Numbered from the stretch's first letter, positions 16,196 through 25,745 are shown. The stretch is 64,000 nucleotides of DNA from JANPCX01 sp050916095 (GCA_050916095.1 CP050901.1:62001-126000), one strand, 5' to 3'. A program made the numbers and translations. The notes: generated by a model from the letters alone, not told the origin.

Positions 16196-17827
16196 TCAAG
16201 CCGCGTCTTTGACTGCGAAACTCTCGGCTTGTGCCATCGGCCAATACACACTGAACACTTGATGCGGCAGATCACCCTGCAAGAGTGAGCCGGGCTTTAC
16301 AAACGGCAGCAAGTTGGCCAGCAACTTCACGCTGTTCTCGCCCGTTCGGCGCACGATGTGAGACGCGCTGATGTCCTGCGGATGCTGCAGGCCAGCCGCC
16401 TGAACCAACTCTCGCAGCGCCATCAATGTTTGTTGATGGAACTGATAAACCCGATCGGCTTTGCTGGGCACCACCAAGGCTTTTTGACGTTCTGCGTCCT
16501 GGGTGGTCACGCCGGTGGGGCAATGGCCGGTGTGGCAGGCCTGGGCTTGGATGCAGCCCAGGGCAAACATAAATCCACGAGCCGAATTGCACCAGTCAGC
16601 ACCCAAAGCCATCAAACGCGCAACGTCAAATGCGCTGATGACTTTGCCTGCGCAACCCAGTTTGATTTGCGAGCGCAGGTTCAAACCCACCAGCGTGTTG
16701 TGCACGAGCAGAAGTCCTTCTTGCAGCGGTGCGCCCACATGGTCGGTGAATTCCAGCGGCGCAGCGCCAGTGCCGCCTTCGGCACCATCGACCACGATGA
16801 AGTCGGGTGTGATGCCGGTGACGAGCATGGCCTTGGCCATCGCAAACCACTCCCACGGGTGGCCGATGCACAGCTTGAATCCGGTGGGTTTGCCGCCCGA
16901 CAGCTCACGCAGTTTGGCAATGAACTGCATCATTTCAATGGGCGTGGAAAACGCGCTGTGGCTGGCGGGGGACACACAGTCTTGCCAGGCGGGCACACCG
17001 CGCGCTTCGGCGATCTCCGGCGTGACCTTGGGGCCGGGCAACACACCGCCGTGGCCTGGTTTGGCACCTTGGCTGAGTTTGAGCTCGATCATCTTGACCT
17101 GCGGGTCTCGCGCATTGGCCGTGAACTTGTCTTCGTCAAAACCGCCGTCGTCGCGGCGGCAGCCGAAATAGCCGGAGCCAATTTCCCAGATCAAGTCCCC
17201 ACCATTGGCGCGGTGGTGGCGGCTGATGGAGCCCTCGCCGGTGTCGTGCGCAAAGTTGCCGCGTTTGGCTCCGGTGTTCAGCGCCAAGATGGCATTGGCG
17301 CTGAGCGCGCCAAAACTCATCGCCGAGATATTGAAGATGCTGGCGCTGTAGGGTTGGAGTCGGCTTTCACCAATCACCACACGAAAGTCGTGGCTGGCAA
17401 TGTGCGTCGGCGCAACCGAATGGTTGATCCACTCGTAACCCACAGCACCCACATCTTTCTGTGTGCCGAAGGGCCGTTTGTCGGGTTCACCCTTGGCCCG
17501 CTGGTACACCAGGGAACGTTGCTGGCGCGAGAAGGGAGCGGCCTCGTTGTCGCCCTCAATGAAGTACTGGCGCATCTCCGGGCGAATGAATTCCAGCAGG
17601 AACCGCATGTGGCCTATCACGGGGTAATTGCGCAGTACCGCGTGCCGCGTTTGCCGGGTGTCACGAAACCCCAGGCCCACCAAAAACAAAAACAACAGCG
17701 CCCAGCCACCCCATTGATCAAACGCCACCCAGGTGAAGGTGCACAACAAAAAGCCGACGGCACATAAAAACCAGGTGCTGTAGCGCACGGGCACATGGTG
17801 ATCCAAACGGTTGAGCCAGTTGAACAT
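16196..17827 (-). CDS. FMN-binding glutamate synthase family protein, membrane-anchored
   Basis: A 543-residue protein with two N-terminal transmembrane segments (residues about 18-55) followed by a GltB-like FMN-binding TIM barrel. Motifs include MSFGALSANAILALNTGAKR, PGHGGVLPGPKVT, DGAEGGTGAAPLEF and the Cys-rich QAQACHTGHCPTGVTTQD that would bind a 3Fe-4S cluster. It lacks the glutaminase domain, so it is a stand-alone synthase-like enzyme whose substrate is not established. AAGGAG precedes the ATG at 17827. Confidence 0.9.
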   Translation of the reverse strand: MFNWLNRLDHHVPVRYSTWFLCAVGFLLCTFTWVAFDQWGGWALLFLFLVGLGFRDTRQTRHAVLRNYPVIGHMRFLLEFIRPEMRQYFIEGDNEAAPFSRQQRSLVYQRAKGEPDKRPFGTQKDVGAVGYEWINHSVAPTHIASHDFRVVIGESRLQPYSASIFNISAMSFGALSANAILALNTGAKRGNFAHDTGEGSISRHHRANGGDLIWEIGSGYFGCRRDDGGFDEDKFTANARDPQVKMIELKLSQGAKPGHGGVLPGPKVTPEIAEARGVPAWQDCVSPASHSAFSTPIEMMQFIAKLRELSGGKPTGFKLCIGHPWEWFAMAKAMLVTGITPDFIVVDGAEGGTGAAPLEFTDHVGAPLQEGLLLVHNTLVGLNLRSQIKLGCAGKVISAFDVARLMALGADWCNSARGFMFALGCIQAQACHTGHCPTGVTTQDAERQKALVVPSKADRVYQFHQQTLMALRELVQAAGLQHPQDISASHIVRRTGENSVKLLANLLPFVKPGSLLQGDLPHQVFSVYWPMAQAESFAVKDAA

Positions 17828-18030
17828 CAACACACTCCTTGGTGATGGCCTGAAGCCGACCGGATGGTAGCTGTGTTTGAACGTCCAGGAACCTGTGACT
17901 TGCATGGGGCGGCGTACCGAATACTTTGCGCTTCAGATGGGCTGCAGCGTGCCGATAAAGCATTTGATACACCGTTTCATTAACCAACTCTCGCGGGCCG
18001 CCACCCATGCGCGGTCCAGGAATGCAGACC

Positions 18031-19587
18031 ATGAAATCTTTGAATGACATGAAAGTGGCCACCAAACTCGGCCTTGCGTTCGGGACTCTTGTTCTGTTGG
18101 GCGTGCTTCAGGGGACATACAGCTGGTGGAGCTTGCGCAGCCTAAGCGCCGACCTGAGCACGTTAATAGACGACCGCATGGTCAAGGTGGACCATTTGGC
18201 GAACATGAAAGACAACGTGAACCTGGTTGCCCGCGCGGTTCGCAACATGGTGTTGCTGGACGACCCGGCGCAGGTCCAGGCCGAAAAAAAACGCATCGAC
18301 GAGGCCAATGCCAAAAACAGCAAAACTTTCCAGGCCTTGACCAACGCCACACACAGCGACAAAGGCACGGCCATGCTCAAGGCCATTGCCGACGCGCACG
18401 GGCCCTATGAAAAAAACATGGGCAAGGCGGTGGCATCTGCGCTGGCGGGGCAGGATGCAGAAGCCACCGCCTTGCTGCTCAAAGAAGTCAGGACGGCCCA
18501 GTCGGTGTATTTCAAAGCACTTGATGCAGCCATCGATTTCCAGCGGGTCGCTGCCCAGACGCTGGGCCAACAAGCCCGGGATGACGTCTCCGCCAAAACT
18601 CTGGCGCTGATCGTGGCGACCTTGGGCACTTCCGTGTTGGGGGTTGTGATCGCGTGGGCGATCAGCCGTGGCCTGACCCGCCAACTGGGCGGCGAGCCCA
18701 GCCAGGTGGTGCACATTGCCAATGCGATTGCGCAGGGTGACCTCAGCGTGGCTGTCCAGAATCAAAGTGGCGACAGACACAGCGTGATGTTTGCAATGCA
18801 AAGCATGAAAGAAAACCTGGCTCAAATTGTTTCCCAGGTCCGCAACAGCAGCGACAGCATTGCGACCGGCTCTGCACAAATCGCCACTGGCAATGCCGAC
18901 CTCAGCCAGCGCACGGAAGAGCAGGCCAGCAACCTGCAGCAAACCGCCGCGTCCATGGAAGAGCTCTCCAGCACGGTGAAGATCAATGCCGAGACCACCC
19001 ACCAGGCCAATGTCCTGGCGGTGCAGGCGTCCGCCGCTGCCGCCCAGGGCGGCGAGGTGGTGGGCGCGGTGGTGGCCACCATGCAGGACATCGCGGCTTC
19101 GTCGAAAAAGATCTCCGACATCATTGGCGTGATCGACGGCATCGCCTTTCAGACCAACATCCTGGCCTTGAACGCTGCGGTGGAGGCCGCGCGAGCCGGC
19201 GAGCAAGGGCGGGGATTCGCTGTGGTGGCCAGCGAAGTGCGCAGCCTGGCGGGACGTTCGGCCGAGGCCGCCAAAGAGATCAAGTCACTGATCGGCAACA
19301 GCGTGGACAAGGTCGAGGTCGGCGCACGCCAGGTGAACGATGCGGGCGCGTCCATGAATGAAATCGTGGCCCAGGTGCGGCGTGTCACCGAGTTGATCAG
19401 CGAAATCTCAAACGCCACCGCCGAGCAGTCGTCTGGCATCGGTCAGGTAGGAGACGCGGTCATGCAGTTGGACCAAGTCACCCAGCAAAACGCGGCGCTG
19501 GTGGAAGAAAGTGCCGCAGCGGCAGAAAGCCTGCGTTACCAGGCGGCCAAGTTGGCAGAGGTGGTGAGCGTCTTCAAGCTAGGGTGA
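18031..19587 (+). CDS. Methyl-accepting chemotaxis protein
   Basis: A 518-residue chemoreceptor. Transmembrane segments at about 12-32 and 190-212 flank a four-helix periplasmic sensor, then HAMP and a long coiled-coil signalling domain. The hairpin tip IDGIAFQTNILALNAAVEAA is invariant in the family; EEQASNLQQTAASMEELSST is a methylation helix. The Tar-type C-terminal CheR-tether pentapeptide is absent. I chose ATG 18031 (MKSLNDMKVATKLGLAF); ATGs at 18007 and 18022 are alternatives. The ligand is unknown. Confidence 0.95.
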   Translation: MKSLNDMKVATKLGLAFGTLVLLGVLQGTYSWWSLRSLSADLSTLIDDRMVKVDHLANMKDNVNLVARAVRNMVLLDDPAQVQAEKKRIDEANAKNSKTFQALTNATHSDKGTAMLKAIADAHGPYEKNMGKAVASALAGQDAEATALLLKEVRTAQSVYFKALDAAIDFQRVAAQTLGQQARDDVSAKTLALIVATLGTSVLGVVIAWAISRGLTRQLGGEPSQVVHIANAIAQGDLSVAVQNQSGDRHSVMFAMQSMKENLAQIVSQVRNSSDSIATGSAQIATGNADLSQRTEEQASNLQQTAASMEELSSTVKINAETTHQANVLAVQASAAAAQGGEVVGAVVATMQDIAASSKKISDIIGVIDGIAFQTNILALNAAVEAARAGEQGRGFAVVASEVRSLAGRSAEAAKEIKSLIGNSVDKVEVGARQVNDAGASMNEIVAQVRRVTELISEISNATAEQSSGIGQVGDAVMQLDQVTQQNAALVEESAAAAESLRYQAAKLAEVVSVFKLG

Positions 19588-19655
19588 ACGTCGATCGAAC
19601 GTTGATGGTGCCCCGACGCTTCCACGGATCCCTGCGCACGTCGCTATACTTCCTG

Positions 19656-19713
19656 CCAGCGCTGATTTGTTCCGGCTTGCGGGCGCTATAAAAATGCAGC
19701 TAAAGAGACCAGG
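19656..19713 (+). promoter_or_regulatory. SAM-II-type riboswitch upstream of metX
   Basis: The sequence follows the SAM-II pattern in order: AGCGCTGATTT, a loop with CTTGC, the return strand GCGCTATAAAA, and ATGCAGCTAAAG. AGCGC (19658-19662) pairs with GCGCT (19683-19687) as the P1 stem. A TATACT -10 box lies at 19645-19650 with no clear -35. SAM binding should lower metX expression; the downstream hairpin at 19721-19763 gives the likely mechanism. Confidence 0.85.
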
Positions 19714-19720
19714 TGAAGCA

Positions 19721-19763
19721 CCCGGCTCCTTGCAGCATTCATGCAAGACAAGCCGGGTTTTTC
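19721..19763 (+). terminator. Intrinsic terminator between riboswitch and metX
   Basis: CCCGGCT (19721-19727) pairs with AGCCGGG (19751-19757), with an inner CTTGCA/TGCAAG stem, followed by TTTTTCTTTT. It lies after the SAM-II aptamer and before the start codon I infer for metX, so it is the probable expression platform. Confidence 0.88.
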
Positions 19764-19778
19764 TTTTGGGGATGCCGT

Positions 19779-20933
19779 TTGTCTATCGCCGCTGCTTCCA
19801 TCTCTGGCAACCTAGGCCATGTGACGCCACAGAGTTGGCACTTCGATGCGCCGCTGCCACTGCAAAGCGGTGCGCAACTGGCCGACTACACCTTGGTCTA
19901 TGAAACCTATGGCCAACTCAATGCCGACAAGAGCAATGCCGTATTGGTCTGCCATGCTTTGAACGCCAGCCACCACATCGCCGGAACCTATGAAGGCCAG
20001 GCCAAAAGCGAGGGCTGGTGGGACAACCTGGTGGGGCCAGGCAAACCGCTGGATACCAACCGCTTCTTCGTCATTGGCGTGAACAACCCGGGCTCGTGTT
20101 TCGGCTCCACCGGGCCCATGCATGTGAACCCCGCCACGGGCCGTATTTACGGCGCGGACTTCCCCGTGGTCACGGTGGAAGACTGGGTGGATGCGCAAGC
20201 ACGCCTGCTGGATGCGCTGGGCATTGAACAACTCGCGGCGGTACTTGGCGGTAGCCTGGGTGGCATGCAGGCCCTGAGCTGGTCGCTGCGTTACCCCAAG
20301 CGCCTGCGCCACTGCGTGGCAGTGGCCACGGCCCCCAATTTGTCGGCACAAAACATTGCCTTCAACGAAGTAGCGCGCCGCGCCATCATCACCGATCCCG
20401 AATTCCACAGGGGGCACTACCAAGCCCTGGGTGCGATCCCTCGCCGCGGCTTGCGTGTGGCACGCATGATCGGCCACATCACTTACCTCAGCGACGACGC
20501 GATGGAAGCCAAGTTTGGCCGCACGCTGCGCAATGGCCAACCTGGTTACACCACGCAAGACATCGAGTTTGAAATCGAAAGTTACCTGCGCCACCAAGGT
20601 GACAAGTTCAGCGACTACTTCGACGCCAACACCTATTTGCTCATCACCCGGGCGCTGGACTACTTTGATCCGGCGCGTGCGTTTGCAGGCAACCTGAGCG
20701 CCGCATTCGCGGCGGCGATGTGCAAATTCCAGTTGGTCAGCTTCACCACCGACTGGCGTTTTTCGCCCGCTCGCTCACGGGAGATCGTCAAAGCCTTGCT
20801 CGACAACCAGCGCGACGTGAGTTACGCCGAGATCGACGCCCCCCATGGCCACGATGCTTTCTTGCTGGACGATGCGCGTTACCACGGTGTGCTGAGAGCT
20901 TGCTTTGAGAACATGGCGAAGGAGTTGAAATGA
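19779..20933 (+). CDS. metX: Homoserine O-acyltransferase MetX
   Basis: A 384-residue alpha/beta-hydrolase-fold enzyme that acylates homoserine (acetyl or succinyl donor) in methionine synthesis. The nucleophile elbow GGSLGGMQAL has Ser at residue 159; the catalytic His is in DAPHGHDAFL. I infer the TTG at 19779 as start: it is the first start-like codon after the terminator, has GGGG upstream, and gives a usual length. The in-frame ATG at 19713 lies inside the riboswitch region and is unlikely; GTG 19821 is an alternative. The stop overlaps metW (ATGA). Confidence 0.93.
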   Translation: MSIAAASISGNLGHVTPQSWHFDAPLPLQSGAQLADYTLVYETYGQLNADKSNAVLVCHALNASHHIAGTYEGQAKSEGWWDNLVGPGKPLDTNRFFVIGVNNPGSCFGSTGPMHVNPATGRIYGADFPVVTVEDWVDAQARLLDALGIEQLAAVLGGSLGGMQALSWSLRYPKRLRHCVAVATAPNLSAQNIAFNEVARRAIITDPEFHRGHYQALGAIPRRGLRVARMIGHITYLSDDAMEAKFGRTLRNGQPGYTTQDIEFEIESYLRHQGDKFSDYFDANTYLLITRALDYFDPARAFAGNLSAAFAAAMCKFQLVSFTTDWRFSPARSREIVKALLDNQRDVSYAEIDAPHGHDAFLLDDARYHGVLRACFENMAKELK

Positions 20934-21532
20934 GCAGCACCGCGACCATGAAGTTGATCGCCGACTTGGTGCCTGCGAAGTCACGTGTGCTCGACCTGGG
21001 TTGCGGCAGTGGTGAGGTGCTCGCACACTTGACAGCGCACCAAAAGTGCAGCGGCTACGGCATTGAACTGGATGACGTCAACGTGCTGGCCTGCACCAAG
21101 CGTGGCGTGAATGTGATTCAACTCAACCTGGAAGATGGACTGAACATCTTCGACGATCAAAGTTTTGATGTGGTGCTGCAACTCGACACCATGCAACACC
21201 TGCGCAACACCGAACGCATGCTCAAGGAAACAGCGCGTGTGGGCCGCATCGGCATCGTGAGTTTTCCCAACTTTGCGCACTGGCCCAACCGCCTGAGTGT
21301 GGCGCGCGGCCGCATGCCGGTCACCAAGGTGTTGCCCTACCAGTGGTTCGACACACCCAACATCCGCGTCAGCACCTTTGCTGACTTTGAAGTGTTGGCG
21401 CGGCAATGTGGCCTGCGCATCCTCGACGCCTTCGGCATCCAAGACGGCCAGGCGGTTCGGCTGTGGCCCAACCTCAGGGCCAGTGTGGCGGTGTTTAAGT
21501 TTGAGCGGGCCGTTGAGGGGCCCTTGCCATGA
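20930..21532 (+). CDS. metW: Methionine biosynthesis protein MetW
   Basis: A 200-residue methyltransferase-fold protein with the SAM-binding motif VLDLGCGSGEVL. MetW is regularly encoded directly after metX and is needed for methionine synthesis in several proteobacteria, probably by supporting MetX rather than acting as a classical methyltransferase. The start overlaps the metX stop by 4 bases, so the two are one transcript under the SAM-II switch. Confidence 0.95.
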   Translation: MSSTATMKLIADLVPAKSRVLDLGCGSGEVLAHLTAHQKCSGYGIELDDVNVLACTKRGVNVIQLNLEDGLNIFDDQSFDVVLQLDTMQHLRNTERMLKETARVGRIGIVSFPNFAHWPNRLSVARGRMPVTKVLPYQWFDTPNIRVSTFADFEVLARQCGLRILDAFGIQDGQAVRLWPNLRASVAVFKFERAVEGPLP

Positions 21533-22410
21533 ACCCAACCTCTCTTCCTGTTGCCCCTGGCGAACAACGTTTCGGCCGCCCCTTGTCCGGCTGGCGTTTG
21601 CGCCTTTACACCATCATTTTTGAAGCCGACACCCGCGCCGGAAGGTTGTTCGACTTGCTGTTGATCGCTTTCATCCTGGCCAGCGTGGTCGTGGTGGTGC
21701 TGGACAGCATTGCACCCATCCATGCACAGTACGAGCCCCTGTTCACCGCGCTGGAGTGGACCTTCACCGCTGTCTTCACCCTGGAGTACATCGCCCGTTT
21801 GGCCTGTGTGCGGCATCCGCTGCGGTATGCGCGCAGTTTTTTTGGTGTGATTGATTTGATCGCGGTGCTGCCCACCTACCTGGCCATTTTCTTTCCGGGT
21901 TTGCATGCACTGATTGATGTGCGCATCCTGCGTTTGTTGCGTTTGTTCCGAATCTTGAAGCTGGGTGCTTATGTGCAGGAGTTTGCTGCCTTAGGTCGCG
22001 CCTTGAGTGCGTCGCGCCGCAAGATCACCGTGTTCTTGAGTTTTGTCGTCATGGTGGCCCTCATCATGGGCACCTTGATGTATGTGGTGGAGGGGCCTGC
22101 CCACGGCTTCACCAGCATTCCCACCAGCGTGTATTGGGCCATCACCACCATGACCACGGTGGGGTTTGGTGACATCACGCCCAAAACCGACCTCGGCCGC
22201 TTCATTGCATCGCTGATGATGTTGATGGGTTGGGGCACCCTGGCCGTGCCCACCGGTATCGTCAGCGCCGAGTTCATCGCACAAAAAACCCCGCGCGAAC
22301 CGACCACCCGCACCTGTCACCACTGCCTGAGCGAAGGCCATGGCCCCAATGACCGTTTCTGCCGCGACTGCGGGGCGGAGTTGCCGGTGTGGTTGCGGGA
22401 TGGGGCTTGA
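21529..22410 (+). CDS. Voltage-gated-type potassium channel with C-terminal zinc ribbon
   Basis: A 293-residue six-helix ion transport protein. The pore carries TMTTVGFGD, the potassium selectivity filter; the S4-like helix is ILRLLRLFRILKL with few charges. After S6 there is a C-terminal zinc-ribbon-like tail, CHHC-x13-CRDCG (about residues 263-284), in place of a large ligand domain. The start overlaps the metW stop by 4 bases, so it may be co-transcribed with metXW, though a functional link is not obvious. Confidence 0.9.
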   Translation: MNPTSLPVAPGEQRFGRPLSGWRLRLYTIIFEADTRAGRLFDLLLIAFILASVVVVVLDSIAPIHAQYEPLFTALEWTFTAVFTLEYIARLACVRHPLRYARSFFGVIDLIAVLPTYLAIFFPGLHALIDVRILRLLRLFRILKLGAYVQEFAALGRALSASRRKITVFLSFVVMVALIMGTLMYVVEGPAHGFTSIPTSVYWAITTMTTVGFGDITPKTDLGRFIASLMMLMGWGTLAVPTGIVSAEFIAQKTPREPTTRTCHHCLSEGHGPNDRFCRDCGAELPVWLRDGA

Positions 22411-22426
22411 AGAATTCAACAAGTTA

Positions 22427-22663
22427 AGGATGCCCTGCACACCACATTGCGGGCTGTTTCAGCACGGACTCGGGCGGGTCTACGGTGTTGCTTTGCTTGC
22501 CAATAGCCCAAGGGGCCTGCTCCGAGGTGCGCGCTGGCTTCGACAAGCTCGAACGGTTTTGTTATTCGCCCTAAAGGCTTTGTCGAAGGGTAGCGCGTAC
22601 AACCTGGGCTTTAGCTGGCCCAGCCCGAACGGGAGTGGAGCCTTCATCAGGCGGAATCAATAG
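22427..22663. repeat. Half of a family C inverted-repeat element joined to a dispersed palindromic repeat
   Basis: Bases 22427-22514 (AAGGATGCCCTGCACACCAC to GCCAATAGCCCAAGG) match one half of the element at 35632-35800 and stop at its central palindrome. From about 22515 to 22633 a dispersed repeat follows, with GCTTCGACAAGCTCGAACGG and CCCAGCCCGAACGG, ending near TCAATAG at 22663. No gene is seen in 22411-22785. Confidence 0.65.
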
Positions 22664-22785
22664 GGATGCGTCTGCACCAGTGCTGGCGGTTTGACCATCA
22701 ACCCGCTGGATGGGCCTCAACCCATACGCACTTTCATCCGATAAAGCGGCAAGGGCAATCTTTTGCCGCGCTTTCGGGAGCTTTT

Positions 22786-24468
22786 ATGTCGCTGTTCGTG
22801 CATCGGGTTCTCACACCGTTGGTGTGTGTCTTGGCCTGCTGGGTGCTATTGGGCTGCGGTGGCGGCGGTAACAGTACCAGCACCAGCACCAACCCCAGTG
22901 CGCCTCAAGCGCCAGTTGACGCTGCACCCTCCGACCCTGTGACGCCCCCGCCCGCAACGCCGTCACCCACCGCGCCACCAACAGCATCTGCTGCGCTGGT
23001 GCAAGGGCGTTACGACATCGGCAACCCCGTCCTCACGACCTTGTTCGTGAGTCCCACCGGCAACGATGCACATGACGGCCTGACCAGTACCGCCCCCTTG
23101 CGCACCTTAACCGCAGCATGGCAAAAGGTGCCTCGGGGAACGCTCAGCGGCACCGGCTACCGCATCTTGCTCGCGCCTGGCACCTACCCCGAGGCCAGTC
23201 TGCCCAATTACATGGATAGTCGTCACGGGACACGTGACTTTCCCATTCTCATCACCGCCGCGACGGCGGGCACGGTGACTTTGGGCGGCGACTTGAACGT
23301 GTACGACGTGCGCTACCTCTACCTCGTCAACTTGACCATCGCGCCCCAACCGGCTGGCGACGCCCTGCACTGTGAACAGTGCCAGTACCTGCTGGTGCGC
23401 GACAGCACACTGAGTGGGGGCAACCGCGTGGCGCAAGAAACCATCAAGATCAACCAGTCTCAGCATGTGTATCTGGAAGGCAATGACGTCTCGGGTGCAT
23501 GGGACAACGCGATCGACTATGTGGGCGTGCAGTACGGCCATGTCGTCGGCAACAAAGTCCACAACGCAGGCGACTGGTGTCAGTACGCCAAAGGCGGCTC
23601 GGCCTATTTGCGCGTGGAAGGCAACACCTATACCAACTGCGGCACCGGTGGTTTCACTGCAGGCCAGGGCACAGGCTTTCAATTCATGACCTCGCCCTGG
23701 TTGCACTACGAGGCCTACGACATCCGTTTCATCAACAACCTGGTGCACAACGTGGAGGGCGCGGCCATCGGCGCGCAGGGTGCGTTCAATGTGCTGTTCG
23801 CCCACAACACCTTCTACCGCATTGGCAGCCGCAGCCATGTGTTTGAAGCCGTGGCTGGTTTGCGTAGTTGTGACGGGCAGCCCGGTGATGCCGGTCGCGA
23901 GCGTTGCCAACAGTATTTGAACCTGGGTGGATGGGGCACCACAGTGGTGGACAACGGCAGCAATGCGGCGCGCATTCCGAACCGCAATGTGCTGGTCTTC
24001 AACAACATTTTTTACAACCCAGCCAGCGCACCCAGCCGCTGGCAGCACTTCCAGATCTTTGGTGCCCTGAGCAATTCGGCCAGCAGCAATGTGCCAACAG
24101 ATGCTCGCAGCGATGCGGGCCTGGTCATTCGCGGCAATGTGATTTGGAACGGGCCGACGACGCACCCCTTGGGCATAGAGGATGGCAGCGCCTGCCCCGC
24201 AAGCCACACCACCTGCACACCTGCTTTGCTGGTGGCGCAAAACAGCATCAACACCCTTGAGCCGCAATTGGTCAACGCAGCAGCCGGAGATTTTCGCCCC
24301 CTCACCGGAGGCAACCTGGATCGCTTCACCGTCTACGCCATCCCCAACTTTGGATGGAGCGAGCTGCCAAGTGCCCCTGCTGTTCCGGCCGGCGGTGTGG
24401 ACAACACCGTCAGCAAAAACTACCTCGGCGAGTCACGCAGCCCGATCAACCGGCTGGGCGCTTACTGA
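22786..24468 (+). CDS. Lipoprotein with right-handed parallel beta-helix
   Basis: A 560-residue lipoprotein; the lipobox is WVLLGC (Cys about residue 25), followed by a Gly/Ser/Thr/Pro-rich linker to about residue 75. The rest begins LFVSPTGNDAHDGLTSTAPL, the usual entry into pectate-lyase-like beta-helix domains, with repeated N-x-V/I-x-x-N rungs. The family includes polysaccharide lyases and surface adhesins; no catalytic set was identified. ATG 22786 has GGGAG upstream. It overlaps the next gene's 3' end by 7 bases (convergent). Confidence 0.8.
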   Translation: MSLFVHRVLTPLVCVLACWVLLGCGGGGNSTSTSTNPSAPQAPVDAAPSDPVTPPPATPSPTAPPTASAALVQGRYDIGNPVLTTLFVSPTGNDAHDGLTSTAPLRTLTAAWQKVPRGTLSGTGYRILLAPGTYPEASLPNYMDSRHGTRDFPILITAATAGTVTLGGDLNVYDVRYLYLVNLTIAPQPAGDALHCEQCQYLLVRDSTLSGGNRVAQETIKINQSQHVYLEGNDVSGAWDNAIDYVGVQYGHVVGNKVHNAGDWCQYAKGGSAYLRVEGNTYTNCGTGGFTAGQGTGFQFMTSPWLHYEAYDIRFINNLVHNVEGAAIGAQGAFNVLFAHNTFYRIGSRSHVFEAVAGLRSCDGQPGDAGRERCQQYLNLGGWGTTVVDNGSNAARIPNRNVLVFNNIFYNPASAPSRWQHFQIFGALSNSASSNVPTDARSDAGLVIRGNVIWNGPTTHPLGIEDGSACPASHTTCTPALLVAQNSINTLEPQLVNAAAGDFRPLTGGNLDRFTVYAIPNFGWSELPSAPAVPAGGVDNTVSKNYLGESRSPINRLGAY

Positions 24469-25373
24469 CCAAGGCGCGACGCAGTTGAAACTGCAGCGGC
24501 CGCTGCTATGGCGCGGCCCCTGAATTGGGGGCCACGCAGGTCCTCCAACGCCAGGCCACGGTTGATGTCCAAGCCCGTCACCCACCAATCGTGGGCGGGC
24601 AGTCGCAAGGGGTGCACCACTTCCTCGTAAGAGCGCATCGGCCACAAAACGCCAAAGTGCCGCTCGAAAGCCAGCACATCGACCTCGGCCACCGCACCTT
24701 GTGTGCCGGGATAACCTTCCAGCGTGAAACGAAGCCGACGTGTGATGTGGTCTTGTTTGTCGATGCACAGTGAAATGCGGTCCATGGTCGCGCGCCCAAA
24801 ACCGGGCGACAACCACGCGTGGACCACGTCGCACAAACGGTCGTTCACGCGCTCGGTGCCGCCCATCACCAAAACCAAGGGCTTTTCCGCTTGCCGACTG
24901 CTCAGCCAAAGAGGGCCCAAAAGAAACAGGCCATAACACTCCGCCACCATGGCGGCTGCTGCCTCCACCGAGGCGCTTTTGCTGGCCGACCCGTTGTACC
25001 AAACGCCAATGTCGGCTTGGTTGCGCTGCCAAAACACGTGTTTGTTGCCCTGAGGTCCGGTGTAACTTTGCGCCACCACACCTAACGCTGGCAACAAACG
25101 TTCTTGAGAAGAAATCCTGAAGGCGGAATCGACGACCTCGGGCTGGATGCGGCCGATCAGCGGTCGCCATTGCCCGTCGTAGCTGATGTTGATGTCGGTA
25201 ATTTGTTGGTAGGCCGCCAAACCGTGGGCTTGGGCGCTGTCAGCCAGTCGGGCGGCGGCTTCCGCCGATGACGTACCTTGCCTGTGCAGTGGCAAAGGAG
25301 TTCCGCAGGCCGCCAGCAAGGGTAACGTGGCTGCCGCTAAAAAACCTCGTCGTGACCCATGCCAAGAATTCAT
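24462..25373 (-). CDS. Exported lipoprotein of unknown function
   Basis: A 303-residue protein with a signal peptide containing twin arginines (SRRGFLAAATLPLLAACG) and lipobox LAAC. Such an RR-x-F-L start followed by a lipobox suggests Tat-dependent export of a lipoprotein. The mature part shows an alpha/beta pattern with HGLAAYQQITDINISYDGQW; similar sequences have been labelled conserved hypothetical. ATG 25373 with GAGGAAAA upstream is preferred over 25409. It converges with the beta-helix lipoprotein gene and may act with it. Confidence 0.7.
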   Translation of the reverse strand: MNSWHGSRRGFLAAATLPLLAACGTPLPLHRQGTSSAEAAARLADSAQAHGLAAYQQITDINISYDGQWRPLIGRIQPEVVDSAFRISSQERLLPALGVVAQSYTGPQGNKHVFWQRNQADIGVWYNGSASKSASVEAAAAMVAECYGLFLLGPLWLSSRQAEKPLVLVMGGTERVNDRLCDVVHAWLSPGFGRATMDRISLCIDKQDHITRRLRFTLEGYPGTQGAVAEVDVLAFERHFGVLWPMRSYEEVVHPLRLPAHDWWVTGLDINRGLALEDLRGPQFRGRAIAAAAAVSTASRLGQ

Positions 25374-25496
25374 TTTTTCCTCGTTGTTGGTCTTCAAACG
25401 GAATCCCACGAACCTCCAAGTGCAGCAGCTTCCAGCGCGTCAGCCCTTGCCTTTCATGGCAACGAGCACCGCCTCCGTGGGAGAGTGTGTGCACTT

Positions 25497-25745
25497 AGAG
25501 CCGCTAACAAAACACCGCATACACCGTTCGCCCTGAGCTTGTCCAAGGGCCTTGCACCGAGGTACGCGCTGGCTTCGACAAGTCCTGTCCTGAGCCCGTC
25601 GAAGGGTCAGCCCGAACGGTTTTGCTAGCGGTTTTTATCGACGGTTTTATAACCCATGATGCACCAAACCCCGTTCGCCGTGAGGTCGAAGGGCCTTGCC
25701 AATCAAATCAAGGACTTCGACAACCTCAGTCCGAACGGTTGTGTG
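25497..25745. repeat. Two tandem copies of the dispersed palindromic repeat
   Basis: Copy one (25497-25637) has outer arms AGAGCCGCTAACAAAAC and GTTTTGCTAGCGG around the core CCGTTCGCCCTGAGC/TTGTC-AAGG and an inner TCGACAAGTCCTG hairpin. Copy two (about 25670-25740) has CCGTTCGCCGTGAGG and CTCAGTCCGAACGG. The first is closely related to the copy at 40539-40651. No gene is visible in 25374-26195. Confidence 0.75.

Noticed and set aside
16358..17767. Long open frame (469 codons) opposite the glutamate synthase-like gene
   Set aside because: Antisense shadow; no ribosome site or domain.
19713..19778. Upstream ATG for metX
   Set aside because: It lies at the end of the riboswitch, and the coding path would cross the intrinsic terminator; the residues there match nothing in MetX.
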